A stretch of 64,000 nt of DNA. Origin: Beroe forskalii (Eukaryota > Ctenophora > Nuda > Beroida > Beroidae). The position numbers were made by a program, and so were the translations under genes. Numbering within the stretch: position 1 is the first letter of the stretch; every line of letters begins with the position of its first letter. This document shows, one piece after another, positions 33,661 through 45,290 of the stretch. The DNA lies in contig WFMF01000053.1 in NCBI GenBank assembly GCA_011033025.1, positions 434,001-498,000 on the forward strand. Direction: 5' to 3'. A model generated the notes under the pieces. The model saw nothing but the letters and a program-made list of their open reading frames with translations. It searched no databases and was not told the DNA's origin.

Positions 33661-34465
33661 AATGATCGAGGTAGGTTTCAATTTCATAAAATACCACAAT
33701 ACTATAAGCTTAATAATGCTAAAATACTATAAGCTTTTCTGCTTTTACTTCATACTTTATTACTTTCTGACTCTCCTTTAATTTAAGATCTTAACCTTAA
33801 TTAATAATTTGGAGATATTGTATATCAACAATTAAAGAATCAATCATTTAAAACAAATCGATCTGCAAGACTAGACTTTTGCCATGCCCATGCTTGAATG
33901 AATTATTGGAATATATTTGAAAATTCCTGATATTCATTGCTAGAATTTTTTGCTTTTATCTGTAACACTTTATTTCAAGAAAGAAAGATTCCTTCACTAC
34001 ATCAATCTGTAGCACAGTTACATTACTTAATACTTTTTCATTTTATATGTGTAGCTACTAGCTACGATGCAGTTAATCCAAATAATCCACATATCTATTT
34101 CCCTTTTATCACTTTTTAATTAATACTTCAATGCATGGTTCTTTGGTGCTAGTCAGTAATTTTAGGCATGATGACCCCTTCAATTCAATTCAATTCAATT
34201 CAATTCAATTTTAAACTTTACAACACTACTTTATACAATCAAATTTGAGGTATGTGAAATGTACGAAGTCAAGTAACGAAACACGACGACAATCGTTAGA
34301 CAACTTGCTGTGCAGACAATCCCTGCTCTCCTTCATTAGTGCAGGAGCACATCAAACAACCAGAAGGGTATCCCACCCATAAGTGGGATTCAACACGGTC
34401 GGTAGGACTTTTCAATTTTTGCAGCCGGTTCAAGTGCCAGTTCTGAAAAGATTTAAGTTCTGATC
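33661..34465. other. AT-rich 5' flank of LINE ORF1 with (CAATT)n
   Basis: A (CAATT)6 tract near 34180-34209 precedes about 250 bp that may be the LINE 5' UTR. No other feature. Confidence 0.5.
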
Positions 34466-35953
34466 ATGGTGATTAACAAATCTCTTGCTAGTTTAGCACC
34501 TCCAGAATTGAATGTTATTCTAAATGTATTTCACCTTGATGTTCCAGGTCGATTGAGTACTCAAGAAAAACTCACCATCCTGAAGTACCATTCTGGATAC
34601 TCAACTCCATTTGGAAAGTATAGCTTTGACCAAGTCCTTGCTACCCTTTCTAATGATACTAAAGCTCAACTAAAGTTCGTTAATCTCAAGACCACTGATG
34701 GAAAGGTATGTGTTGAAGCACCAAAATGTGATTCCCCCTGCACAGCCTGTAGAAAACCTGTTCTCGATGGAAATGGCCCATTGGGTGATGGTATTGTCTG
34801 TTCAAATTGCTCAAAGTATTTTCATAATGCTTGTACATCCTCTCCATTGGACAAAAAAGCTTACAATGTTCTCACCAGTTCACCTAGTTATGTTCAATTG
34901 ATTTGCCCCATCTGTATGCCAATGTTGAGTCATAAATCTGATAGTACCCCTACTCTTAACATGTCACACTTAAATTCAGAGATAGCAGAACTAAAAAAGT
35001 CTGTTTTTGATCTATACTCATTACTAGAAATACATTGTCACTATGTTTCTTCAGACAAATCTGGTATTTCTAGTCAATTAACAACACTCAATACAGAGAT
35101 GATGAGAGCAAACACAAAGATAGAACAACTTGATATCTCTGGAACTTGTGAGGCAGTTCCAGATCTCTGTAATGAATTATCAGGTAAATTAGATGGGGTC
35201 AGTCGATCTGTTGACACAACCTTGTCATCAATGGAGCAGTCTGTTGAGCATGCTGTATCAAAAATTTCACAACTAGAACAATTTTCGTTTGATGATCTGA
35301 CCTGCAAAGTAGATGAAGCAATAAATAACATTTCATCTCTTCAAAGTCCAACTAATGCAAGTTCTGAAGTTCTTAAAGAGTTGAAGTTAGTTCATAAAAA
35401 GCTATCATTACAGAATGATGCAATCAAGGTGGATACTTCAGCAATCATAGATAGTTGTGAATCACTGAAAGAAACATCAGGCTCATTGTCTGGGGGTAGC
35501 CTCAGTGACCTTAACTCTTCACTTAATCTAACTGATCTAACTGTTATACGAGAAACATCAGAAAAGATTCTTGACCAAGTGTCTCAATTACCTGCAGGGA
35601 TAAAGGCCAATATGGAATGGGATAGGTTGGAAAAATCCAAGTGTGTATCATATGCTAGTGTTGCAAATTCTCAGCCAAGCTCATCATCCTCTCCTGCACC
35701 ACCTAACAATATTGGAATCAGAACATCAAACCAATCTACCCAAGAGACTAAAAGACTTTGTGATGAAACTAAGACTGTTGCTATTGATAATGTTATATCA
35801 TATGATAGGTTCATCAAAAAATCCTATGATACCAAGAAGGAATTTAATAAACATTTTCCAAGAACTAAAATTGTACAGTGTAGACGCACCAGGCATGGTA
35901 GTCTCCTTATTGAAGTCACAGACACAAAAACAGCTATTGACATCGTGCAGAAA
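34466..35953 (+). pseudogene. CR1/L2-like LINE ORF1, truncated at its 3' end by an LTR
   Basis: 496 open codons. Residues about 87-152 form a PHD-type zinc finger (CTAC, CSNC, FHNAC, CPIC), as in ORF1 of several CR1/L2-group elements. A coiled-coil-like Leu/Ser-rich stretch follows, then an RRM-like block (KTVAIDNV to RTRHGSLLIEV). The frame is cut at 35953: the TGA that ends it is the first three bases of the retained LTR fragment. No CCHC knuckles and no ORF2 follow. Confidence 0.8.
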
Positions 35954-36270
35954 TGAACTGAACTTAATGATATGATATTATAAGATTGTTTACTGTAGAA
36001 GTTACGTGACTTACAGTGCCGCGTAGTCAGTGAGCGCAGTTGAGAGACCGCGAAGTCGAGAGTGTTTCGCGCTAGTGTGTTCTGTGTTCTGAGAGTGTGC
36101 GCAAGAGTTGTGTACGGTGGTGTGTTCTGCAGGTTCAAGTAGATTGCGGAATATAGTTATATCATATTGATATATTTGCATTCCTTAACATCCTTAACCC
36201 TTTGTAGATCCGGACGAGTTTGTTTTACTTTGTCTAACCCTCTTATCTCCCATTTTCCCCATTTATAACA
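35954..36270 (+). repeat. 5' LTR remnant (last 317 bp)
   Basis: It matches 41643-41959 with a single difference (GTAGATTGCG against GTAGTTTGCG). It ends TTTATAACA directly before the primer binding site. Confidence 0.9.
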
Positions 36271-36271
36271 G

Positions 36272-36280
36272 TGGTAGCAG
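36272..36280 (+). promoter_or_regulatory. tRNA primer binding site
   Basis: TGGTAGCAG, one base after the LTR end, is complementary to the 3' end of animal initiator tRNA-Met (CTGCTACCA). This is the usual primer for copia-type elements. Confidence 0.75.
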
Positions 36281-36285
36281 GAATC

Positions 36286-38376
36286 ATGGGCAAGGAAGGA
36301 CACATACCGCAACTCTGTGATACAAGTATCTACTCGGAGTGGAAGAATGAAGTGAAACTGTGGGAAGCTGCAACATCGTTGGCAGCAGTGAAGCAAGCTC
36401 CAAATGTGGTCTTGGCGATGAAGGGCAAACCAAGGAAAGCAGCACTGCAGATTCCTATTGACACATTGAAGGCTGCAAATGGTATGAAGACGCTGGTTGA
36501 GGAGCTGGACAAGCTGTACCTGAAGGATAATGTCCAGATGTTGTTTGCTGCCATAGACACATTTGAGAAGTACCGTAGGCCAAAGGGAACCAGTATGGAT
36601 GAGTACATTACTGAGTTCACCCGCCTGAATGGAATTGTTACTGAGTGCAGGGGTAACAAACCAGGCTATGAAGACGGCATTCTTGCTTATAGACTGTTAC
36701 AACAAGCTTCACTGTCTAAGGAGGAAGAGAGACTTGTGAGAGCGACAAGTTCAGAGCTCACTTTGGCCAAGATGACGGAGACGTTGAAGAGAACGTTTGG
36801 TGATGGTCACACCAGTTCAGCCATATCACCATCGTGTTCACGTCGTTCCAGTAGCAGTACTTCATCGCTGGAAAGCAGTTTGGGTGGAGGATATTCTTAC
36901 AGCAGTGAAAGATCGGTTTCACCAGCTTCAGAGGTGAAACAGGAACCTACTTTCTATCAGACAGATCATTGGGTTGAGGAAGACCCAAGTGATAAGCAAG
37001 ACATTGAAGAAACCTTGTTCTACAATGGAAGTTACTACAGGAAGGCATCCAGACCCCAGGATAATTCTCATGGATCTCGTGGATCATTCCCACGTGGGGC
37101 AGGAGGAGATCGAGAATATAATGCCTACAAGAAGCCAGGCTATTCTAGTGCACCTGCTGGAGAGAAGTGTGACACTAAGAAGAACATCAGATGTCATAAA
37201 TGTAAAGAGCTGGGACACATCAAGTATGATTGCCCTCAGTGGAAGACGAAGGAGGAAGAGACTAAGATGAGCTTCTACTTTACATTTGAAGACAACCCTG
37301 GAGATTCTAGTTTGACTTTTCTCGTGGGAGAGACAGTGAACAAAGCACTATTGGATACTGGTGCTAGTGCAACGGTGTGTGGGGCCAAGTGGATGAAGAA
37401 CTTCAAGGATTCCTTGACATTGGAAGAACAAAGGGAGATCATTGATCTTAAAGAAAAGGCGTCATTCAGATTTGGAGATGGAAAGACTGTAATTTCTTGT
37501 GCTAAGAAGAAGATTCCTGTGACTCTGTGTGGTAAAGATATCCTGCTGGAGACTCATGTTGTGGAAAACGATGTTCCGTTGCTGCTTTCTCGGGAAACGA
37601 TGAAGAAGATGGGTATGAAGATCGACATCCAGAATGGAAAGATATTCGCTCTTGGTGGTGTTGAAGACTTTACCATTACTCGGTCTGGTCACATGGTCAT
37701 CTCTATTGGCAATTGTGTTGAGAAGAGGCCAATTGTTGCTGGCAAGAGACCTGTTGCTAAGAAAAGAGCTGTTGTTGAGAAAAGACTGGTTGTTGAGAAA
37801 CGACCTGCTGTTCAGGAAAGACCTGTTGTTGACAAAGATCCCGATACTTCGTCTGACGAGAGTTCAGATTCAGACTCAGATGACGATGAGGCTGTGGAGA
37901 GAGCTTCGAGTGAAGTATCAGATCATTCTGCTGGGTTACAGAATGATGACAAAGACCCTGTTTGTTCTGGAGACAAAGACCCCGATGAAGACCCTGTTAA
38001 TTCTCGAGAGAAAGACCGTGGTTGTTCGAGAGAGAAAGATCCTGATGGAGATTCGAATTCTGACTATGAGGATTCCGTGGAGGATTCAGCGGATGATACC
38101 TTGTGGCAAGGTGTGGTCAGAAGGTCGAAGAGTGTGTGCCTGAAGCCGAATGATATTGTGAGGTTCAGAGCAGATGGATCAGAGGACTGGACAAACGGAC
38201 TTGTGAAGAGCAGAGCAGGTAAAATCGGTGGGAAGAATCAGAACCTGTTCAACCTGGAGGTTGATGAAGAAGATGATGTAATTCTTGTCGATGCTGACAG
38301 AGTGGAGATTGAGAAGCTTGGCACTGCTAAGACTCCACAGGTCAGAGGCAAGAGAGCACCCAAAGGGGTGACATAG
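36286..38376 (+). CDS. Copia-type Gag-protease polyprotein
   Basis: The first ATG is at 36286, just after the primer site; the frame is open for 696 codons. N-terminal Gag of the UBN2/copia type: SIYSEWKNEVKLWEA, then MDEYITEFTRLNG and ILAYRLLQQASLS. A Ser-rich linker is followed by a CCHC knuckle CHKCKELGHIKYDC (around residue 305-318) and an aspartic protease with LLDTGAS (around residue 360). After this come an unusual run of RPVVxKRxVVEKR repeats and an acidic DSDSDDDE/KDPD repeat region. The last part, NDIVRFRADG to GLVKSRAGKIGG, resembles the segment normally found between integrase and RT in copia elements. The frame is intact, although pol is deleted. Confidence 0.85.
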   Translation: MGKEGHIPQLCDTSIYSEWKNEVKLWEAATSLAAVKQAPNVVLAMKGKPRKAALQIPIDTLKAANGMKTLVEELDKLYLKDNVQMLFAAIDTFEKYRRPKGTSMDEYITEFTRLNGIVTECRGNKPGYEDGILAYRLLQQASLSKEEERLVRATSSELTLAKMTETLKRTFGDGHTSSAISPSCSRRSSSSTSSLESSLGGGYSYSSERSVSPASEVKQEPTFYQTDHWVEEDPSDKQDIEETLFYNGSYYRKASRPQDNSHGSRGSFPRGAGGDREYNAYKKPGYSSAPAGEKCDTKKNIRCHKCKELGHIKYDCPQWKTKEEETKMSFYFTFEDNPGDSSLTFLVGETVNKALLDTGASATVCGAKWMKNFKDSLTLEEQREIIDLKEKASFRFGDGKTVISCAKKKIPVTLCGKDILLETHVVENDVPLLLSRETMKKMGMKIDIQNGKIFALGGVEDFTITRSGHMVISIGNCVEKRPIVAGKRPVAKKRAVVEKRLVVEKRPAVQERPVVDKDPDTSSDESSDSDSDDDEAVERASSEVSDHSAGLQNDDKDPVCSGDKDPDEDPVNSREKDRGCSREKDPDGDSNSDYEDSVEDSADDTLWQGVVRRSKSVCLKPNDIVRFRADGSEDWTNGLVKSRAGKIGGKNQNLFNLEVDEEDDVILVDADRVEIEKLGTAKTPQVRGKRAPKGVT

Positions 38377-38504
38377 AGAACGTTTCCTGGGTTCCAAATC
38401 AGGAGATGTTAGCAGACTGTCTGACGAAGAGGAACGCCGATTCCATGAAGTTGACTAGTGTGTTGGAATCCGGTCAGTTGAAAGATCCAAATTGTTATAG
38501 ATGA
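38370..38504 (+). pseudogene. C-terminal tail of copia RNase H
   Basis: In a different frame from gag, GDIENVSWVPNQEMLADCLT followed by KRNADS reads to TGA at 38502-38504. WxP...ADxLTK is the standard end of the copia RNase H. Only about 43 codons survive, showing that the internal pol region was lost by deletion upstream of this point. Confidence 0.8.
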
Positions 38505-40913
38505 TATCAGTTTGATTGGACAGAATATCAGTTCAGTGTATGAGATCAGTTTTGTTTTCAGAAATCAGTCGTGAAACTTGAACAGTTATCAGTTTTGTGT
38601 ACATCAGATCATGTATATTCAGTGCTGATATGAGAACTACAAATCAGCTGTTTAATCAATTCGTGGAAAATAAATCAAATCTTGCTCAAAATTTGTTGTA
38701 ATTGACAATTTAACCAATTATGTAATTGACTAACGATATGTGTTTGTATATTTTGTGTGAATTTAATTTATTATTCAATAAGACTAGGTTATTAAGTATA
38801 TTATTTGCGTGTTTATTTGATAGGTATCAGTGTGAATTTGTGTTGATTTAGTAGGCAATGCTAATACATGGCATATTTGTATTGAATATATTACATGGAA
38901 TGGACTCAATTTTGGTATTTTGGAATGAAGAAGTTAATTTTACTCGAATTTAGTGGGAAAATATTCATGAATTGAAGAATGAGCGAAATTTTAGATTGGA
39001 CTTGTCAGTTTATGACGGTCGGTTGTCGCATTCGTGTTTAACACAGTTCGTTTGTTGTCAATCAATCGAAATTGCGCTACATTCATCAATTTTATGCACG
39101 TCATATGAGAGAAAATTACAGTTCTATGATAATTTGTGTACGGAAATTTTATGTATCTCGAATGAAATGTAATAAATTATTCCATTTTCCTAAATCCTAA
39201 CACAAGTTTCAGATTCCTACTTCCTCAAAATGTAAAACATTTCAGGTGACATTACTTTTCAGGAGTAAGACGATCCTACTTCCTAACTTAAAGACTTAGT
39301 AGATAGGATATTACTTGAGAAATTGCTTGAGTTTTTACACGAATATTACTTGAGAAATTTACGAAAATTTGAGTTGAAAATTGGAAATAATGTAGAAAAT
39401 TTAGATAATTAAGTTATTTATGTATCATACAATTGCAATGATAAACGTTATTATAGGCGAAATTCAGTTTAGATTCGTAATTATTTACCATTTTGCGTGT
39501 GTAACATGTAAAATTCTGTATCTCGATCGAGACAAACTTTTTGTCTAGGTGCTGTTCGCAGTTACCGCGAGTTTTACATTACAGAATTTGACATATCAGT
39601 TATGTAATGAGTAATAACAGTACATAATTCATGTTTGAATGAATTATTTTGTGTGTGGGAATTTTAATAAAGTTTGAATTTTGTAATAAAATATTTTCTG
39701 GATCTACAACGTAATTAAGCATTAATTTATTCATATTTGAGAATTGAAGTAATCATATTTATAGTTATGTAAGAGTTAACAGTAATTATTTTCATAGTTT
39801 AATCGTAATTCAGGTATTTGATGAAGTTACCGTATTCACTTAGTAATTTGTAGTAATGAATTATGTCATTTGACAATTTCTGGAATTAAATTTTAGTGAT
39901 TTGAGACGAGTGAAACGCATATTTAAAGATCACATTTCCCAAATGTATAATATAGAAGTCATTATCTAATTCAGTTGTTTTTAGTAAGAATTCAATTAAT
40001 AATATTATTTAGTTTCAAGTAGCAACATATTTCAAATAATAATTCGTAATATGATGGAATTTGAACACATACAGACTCTACAGAATTCATCGTATGAGCT
40101 GAAGCGAAGTTTTAGTAGCTTGTCAGCTGAGAATCCCTCACGTTGCAGACACCATGTTGTGTTTCTTCTGCGGATAATAATCTGTATGAGGTTTGAATTA
40201 AGAAATGAGAATCTGCAATTTACTAATTTTGCACAATTTAAGCAGCTATAACGCATGTAATTGATGACGTTTGTACTTAGAAATACGTGCTATAGCCTTG
40301 AATATTCTTTTAATAGACTGAATAAGTTATGTTTGTCATTTAGAAAAGTAAGTTATTCACAACTATTTCGTTTATTTAATATTTGAACGGAAATAAATCC
40401 GAGATTTGATGAATTTTCGTCTTTACTCGAGCTATTTGTGGCTGTTGAGTACGATTAGTACATGTAAACTGTTACACAGTTACAGGTACAACGAAAATCT
40501 CGAATTTACATGGCAGGCTAATCTGTGGTATTTGTTATCATGTTTTAACATGCAGGATGTGCAATTTAGGCGGTAATCTTGATTTTCTTTGTTCGATTAC
40601 ATTCCTTTGTGCGATAGAGCAAACGACTAGCAATTTTACGGAAATATTTGTAATATCGTTAGCGCGAACGAACGTTTATATCACGCGCATTGTAGATTTG
40701 TTAGAAGATTTTAACGGTTTTTTGAGCTGTTTTAGCGGACATTTTATCTTTTGAATTTTTACGCGGGAATTTGAATGCTAGAGAGATCATGGGGAGTATG
40801 ACTTAATTTCTAAGAGGTGTTTTTGACATATAGTGATCTCGTCATGGAAAGCTGCCTAGGTGTCTTAATACTTATTCATTTGCAAAGTTTGTTTTAAAAC
40901 AGATAGAGGGGAA
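38505..40913 (+). other. Non-coding interior of the copia-type element
   Basis: AT-rich, no sustained ORF. It is long (2.4 kb) for the gap between RNase H and the 3' LTR. It ends with the polypurine tract at 40901-40913. Confidence 0.6.
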
Positions 40914-41959
40914 TGTTAGGATCTGTATTGATAGTATTGAATATTTTACGATAGTAATTCGAATATTGATCTTTGAACTAACCATACTATCCTACTATAT
41001 ATAGCAAGTACCATGTTGAAGATCAGACTGAAGTGTTCCGGAGTGGAAGGCATGTGGTAAGGGAGACGTGCAGAAGGACACGGCTGCAGACAGTGACAGG
41101 AGACAGTAGCAGTCGACGGTGCAAGGCACGAGGTTCGTGTCCGTGGTGAGATCGGCTAGGTGAAGTCTCAGAGGGTCTGCACGGTAGTCTGAGCTGGTTG
41201 GTGCTGGTGGACTCTTAGTCGGAGGAGTACTCGTGTGTGTCATACGAGGGTACTGGACCGATAAGGGTTAGTGATAGTTAGTGTGTTAGTTTGTCCGTCT
41301 GTTCGTTTTCTACTGTTCATATATTCATTCGATATACTTATATACTCTATTGATATCCTTTCCCCGGTGTGACTGAGATCACTTCTCAGGTCCTTCAGTT
41401 ACTGGTTAACTGGTTGAAGTGTGCTGACTGTATACACCTACAACGTGCAGTACGTTTACAGCAGCTGTGAAGGTCTTAACTCAGTGAGTTGAAGCAGTAT
41501 CTATAACCTACTGAAGTGTGCGTCGTGCAGTGAAGTTACGACAAGTTTGTTATCAAGTCATCCAGCGTTATCGCGCAATCTTAACAGAAGATTAATATCA
41601 AGAGATTAAGTTATTGAGAGTTTATATTTGTTATCAAATTATTGAACTGAACTTAATGATATGATATTATAAGATTGTTTACTGTAGAAGTTACGTGACT
41701 TACAGTGCCGCGTAGTCAGTGAGCGCAGTTGAGAGACCGCGAAGTCGAGAGTGTTTCGCGCTAGTGTGTTCTGTGTTCTGAGAGTGTGCGCAAGAGTTGT
41801 GTACGGTGGTGTGTTCTGCAGGTTCAAGTAGTTTGCGGAATATAGTTATATCATATTGATATATTTGCATTCCTTAACATCCTTAACCCTTTGTAGATCC
41901 GGACGAGTTTGTTTTACTTTGTCTAACCCTCTTATCTCCCATTTTCCCCATTTATAACA
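40914..41959 (+). repeat. 3' LTR, 1046 bp
   Basis: It begins TGTTAGGATCTGTATTG right after the polypurine tract and ends TTTATAACA. A TATA box (TATATATA, 40996-41003) lies in U3, so transcription would start near 41030. Confidence 0.85.
40996..41003 (+). promoter_or_regulatory. TATA box of the LTR
   Basis: TATATATA about 80 bp into the LTR. The 5' LTR copy lacks this part, so the internal gag ORF has no upstream LTR promoter here. Confidence 0.5.
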
Positions 41960-43655
41960 ACCCTACCTCTGCTGCACACACATAATTTCCGCAGGGAGTA
42001 GTATGCAACACGACCCTCCACACTTCCGAGTGTTGTGCACTAGGGATGGGAGAAATCCATCAATAAAATTGCAAATAGAAATTAACCTGTATATACTATT
42101 ACTAGATTTCTTTTTAATTCAAATATGTTTTAACCCTGATTTTCAGGAGAAGCGTCTCTCAAGATGGAGTATTGGATGAGGATGCATGCCACTCTCATTA
42201 ATTTCATTAATGTGCAATGAAAAAGGACACAAATAACCCGGATCCATCCACTGGTCCTCTACTTCTCTTCACTTAGTGTTTTGCTTAATTTCTTGATGCT
42301 TGGAGTACAAACAAAGACCAAAGAGCAAGTTTCAGTTTCATTCAGGCAGGTGGTCACTGCACTTGACGGTGCTATACCCTGGTACCAGGGGGTGACTGCT
42401 GGGGGGCCTACCTCATAAAAAGCTCTCACAATTTAAACACCCCGAAAGCTGAGGTAGGTATTGGACTGAAGATGCCTGCACACCACTCATCTTGGTGTGA
42501 CTCACTTAGATCCTGCTGCTCTCAACATTGCATTACTTAAAGGGATTGTGTTGGTGTTCAAGTATGGAGTTGGAGAAAAGTCTTGCAGATTGTCTTGAGG
42601 AAATGGAATAGAATAGAATAGAATATATTATGGTATTAAACCATCACGCTTCCTTTCATTATATCAAAACATTAGCTTCCACTAAAGATATCTTTTTAAT
42701 TCAAATAAATATACTAGGAGTGGGTAAATTTATTAATCAAATGTCAGGCGCATGCATAGAACAGTGGTCGATCGAATGGAATTGGTTGATCGATCAACTT
42801 CATTTGATTGATGGATGTGTATTAAATAGGAAATCTTTGAGCTAGTAGTGTAACAACTAAATATTGCTCATTTAAACACGATTCAAGTCATTAGGTACCA
42901 GTCAAACACATCATTTGTTCAAATGGAGTTGATCGATCAACGAATTCCATTCGATCAACCGACGATTGTTACAGGCGCCTCAATACAAAATATAATCTGA
43001 ATCAAACGTCAATGTGCTCTCTAGTGGAGACGCTTAGGGACATAAAAAGCAAAATGTAAAAATTTTTCTAAAATCGACAATTTTGGTACCAAAAGAAAGC
43101 TCTCGTTGAGTAGATTACGAGATCGACTAGACGCAAGCGTGATTCCCTTTCTATGAGTCACAATACCTTCCGAAAGGTTTTCACACTTTTGCCCATAACT
43201 CGTGATGCTTTCGGCCAATCGTAAAAACTTTGATACCTACGGAAGCAGAATTTTAAGCGGAATCCGATGCAATTCTCAAATTTATGATTAGACGCTAATT
43301 TGTTATCGTTATCGCCGATTTAAAAATCGACGCATTCATACAATGCTGACAAAATGTGAAGACCTCTTAAGAGTTGCGTCGTTTGGCGCGCGCGTTCGGC
43401 GCCACTTTATTGATTTTGTGACATGCGCGTTACAAATTTTACGAGTTGAGTGACGAAGCTGAAGGTAGTTTCAGCACATGCATGATTGCGGGGATCATAA
43501 ACGTGGAAAACACCACGGAGAAGTCACAGATAAGGAAAAGGAATAATATTGTGCATCATTGTACAGTACAACGTGAGAACATTAGTACAATGTATCCAGC
43601 CATTAGTTCCCACTTGCCAGGGATGGTGGCAACAGAATTTGAATGATACAGCCTA
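41960..43655. other. No gene; small inverted repeats
   Basis: The motif GCAACACGACCCTCC...GAGTGTTG is at 42004-42036. The inverted partner of the 32465-32550 repeat is at 42425-42515. An imperfect inverted pair, ATCGAATGGAATTGGTTGAT (about 42770) and the reverse near 42920-42965, both contain GTTGATCGATCAAC and could be a small MITE. (GAATA)n is near 42605. Confidence 0.5.
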
Positions 43656-43660
43656 TTAAT

Positions 43661-45145
43661 ACAATACAATATACAATACAATACAATAGCTATCAATACA
43701 ATACAATACAATACAATACAATACAATACAATACAATATACAACCTATTACAATACAATACAATACAATACAATACAATACACAATACAATACAATACAA
43801 TACAATACAATACAATACACAATACAATACAATACAATACAATATACAATACAATACAGCCTATTACTAATATACAATACAATACAATACAATACAATAC
43901 AATACAATACAATACACCTGTACAATACAATACAATACAATACAATACAATACAATACAATACAATACAATACACAATACAATACAATACAATACAACAA
44001 TACAACCTATACAATTAATACAATACAATACAATACAATACAATACAATGTACAATACAATATACAATATACAATACAATACAATACAATACAATATACA
44101 ATACAATACAATACAATACAATACAATACAATACAATACAATATACAATACAATACAATACAATACAATACAATACAATATACAATACAATACAATACAA
44201 TACAATACAATACAATACAATATACAATACAATACAATACAATACAATACAATACAATACAATACAATACAATACAATACAATACAATACAATACAATAC
44301 AAATACAATACAATATACAATACAATATACAATACAATACAATACAATACAATACAATACAATACAATACAATATACAATATACAATACAATACAATACA
44401 CAATACAATACAATACAATACAATACAATACAATACAATACAATACAATACAATACAATACAATACAATACAATACAATACAATACAATACAATACAATA
44501 CAATACAATACAATACAAATACAATACAATACAATACAATACAATACAAATACAATACAATACAATACAATACAATACAATACAATACAATACAATACAA
44601 TACAATACAATACAATACAATACAATACAATACAATACAATACAATACAATACAATACAATACAATACAATACAATACAATACAATACAATACAATACAA
44701 TACAATACAATACAATACAATACAATACAATACAATACAATACAATACAATACAATACAATACAATACAATACAATACAATACAATACAATACATTTACA
44801 ATACAATACAATACAATACAATACAATACAATACAATACAATACAATACAATACAATACAATACAATACAATACAATACAATACAATACAATACAATACA
44901 ATACAATACAATACAATACAATACAATACAATACAATACAATACAATACAATACAATACAATACAATACAATACAATACAATACAATACAATACAATACA
45001 ATATACAATACAATACAATACAATACAATACAATACAATACAATACAATACAATACAATACAATACAATACAATACAATACAATACAATACAATACAATA
45101 CAATACAATACAATACAATACAATACAATACAATACAATACATTG
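43661..45145. repeat. (AATAC)n pentanucleotide satellite, about 1.5 kb
   Basis: Nearly pure AATAC units. The right half, 44400-45145, is the most homogeneous; the left half has two-base slips (AATATAC) and short insertions. The long ORFs it yields in several frames (YCIVL or TIQYN repeats) are artefacts of a 5-bp unit that lacks stops. Confidence 0.98.
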
Positions 45146-45155
45146 TTTGTTTCAG

Positions 45156-45290
45156 GAGGAAATGTCTGAACACCCGGACAAGGAAAACGACACGTTCCAC
45201 ATGTATTTCCACTTGGCTGACCAGCTCCTCAACACAATGTACACCAAAGTGGCGCACCGGGGAGCCAGCCCGGACCCTCGCGACGATTGA
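45156..45290 (+). CDS. Candidate terminal exon of the RAG1-like gene
   Basis: A clean acceptor (TTGTTTGTTTCAG) is followed by 44 codons beginning EEMSEHPDKEND and ending GASPDPRDD, then TGA at 45288-45290. The exon starts in phase 0, which fits the phase-0 donor at 8566 (AAGAAG|GTAAGA, protein NKKKDKK). No other convincing + strand host exon was found in between. Joining the two implies a 36.6-kb intron filled with mobile elements. I see no recognisable domain here, so it could equally belong to another gene. AATAAA lies at 46006-46011, about 0.7 kb after the stop. Confidence 0.4.
   Translation, partial: EEMSEHPDKENDTFHMYFHLADQLLNTMYTKVAHRGASPDPRDD

Larger units (their letters stand above)
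35954..41959 (+). mobile_element. Copia-type LTR retrotransposon, gag-protease only
   Basis: The 3' LTR is complete (40914-41959, TG...CA). The 5' LTR keeps only its last 317 bp (35954-36270). Over those 317 bp the two differ by one base, so the insertion is young. In order: primer binding site, gag-protease ORF, a tail fragment of RNase H, 2.4 kb non-coding, polypurine tract AGATAGAGGGGAA, 3' LTR. Integrase, reverse transcriptase and most of RNase H are absent. Confidence 0.85.
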
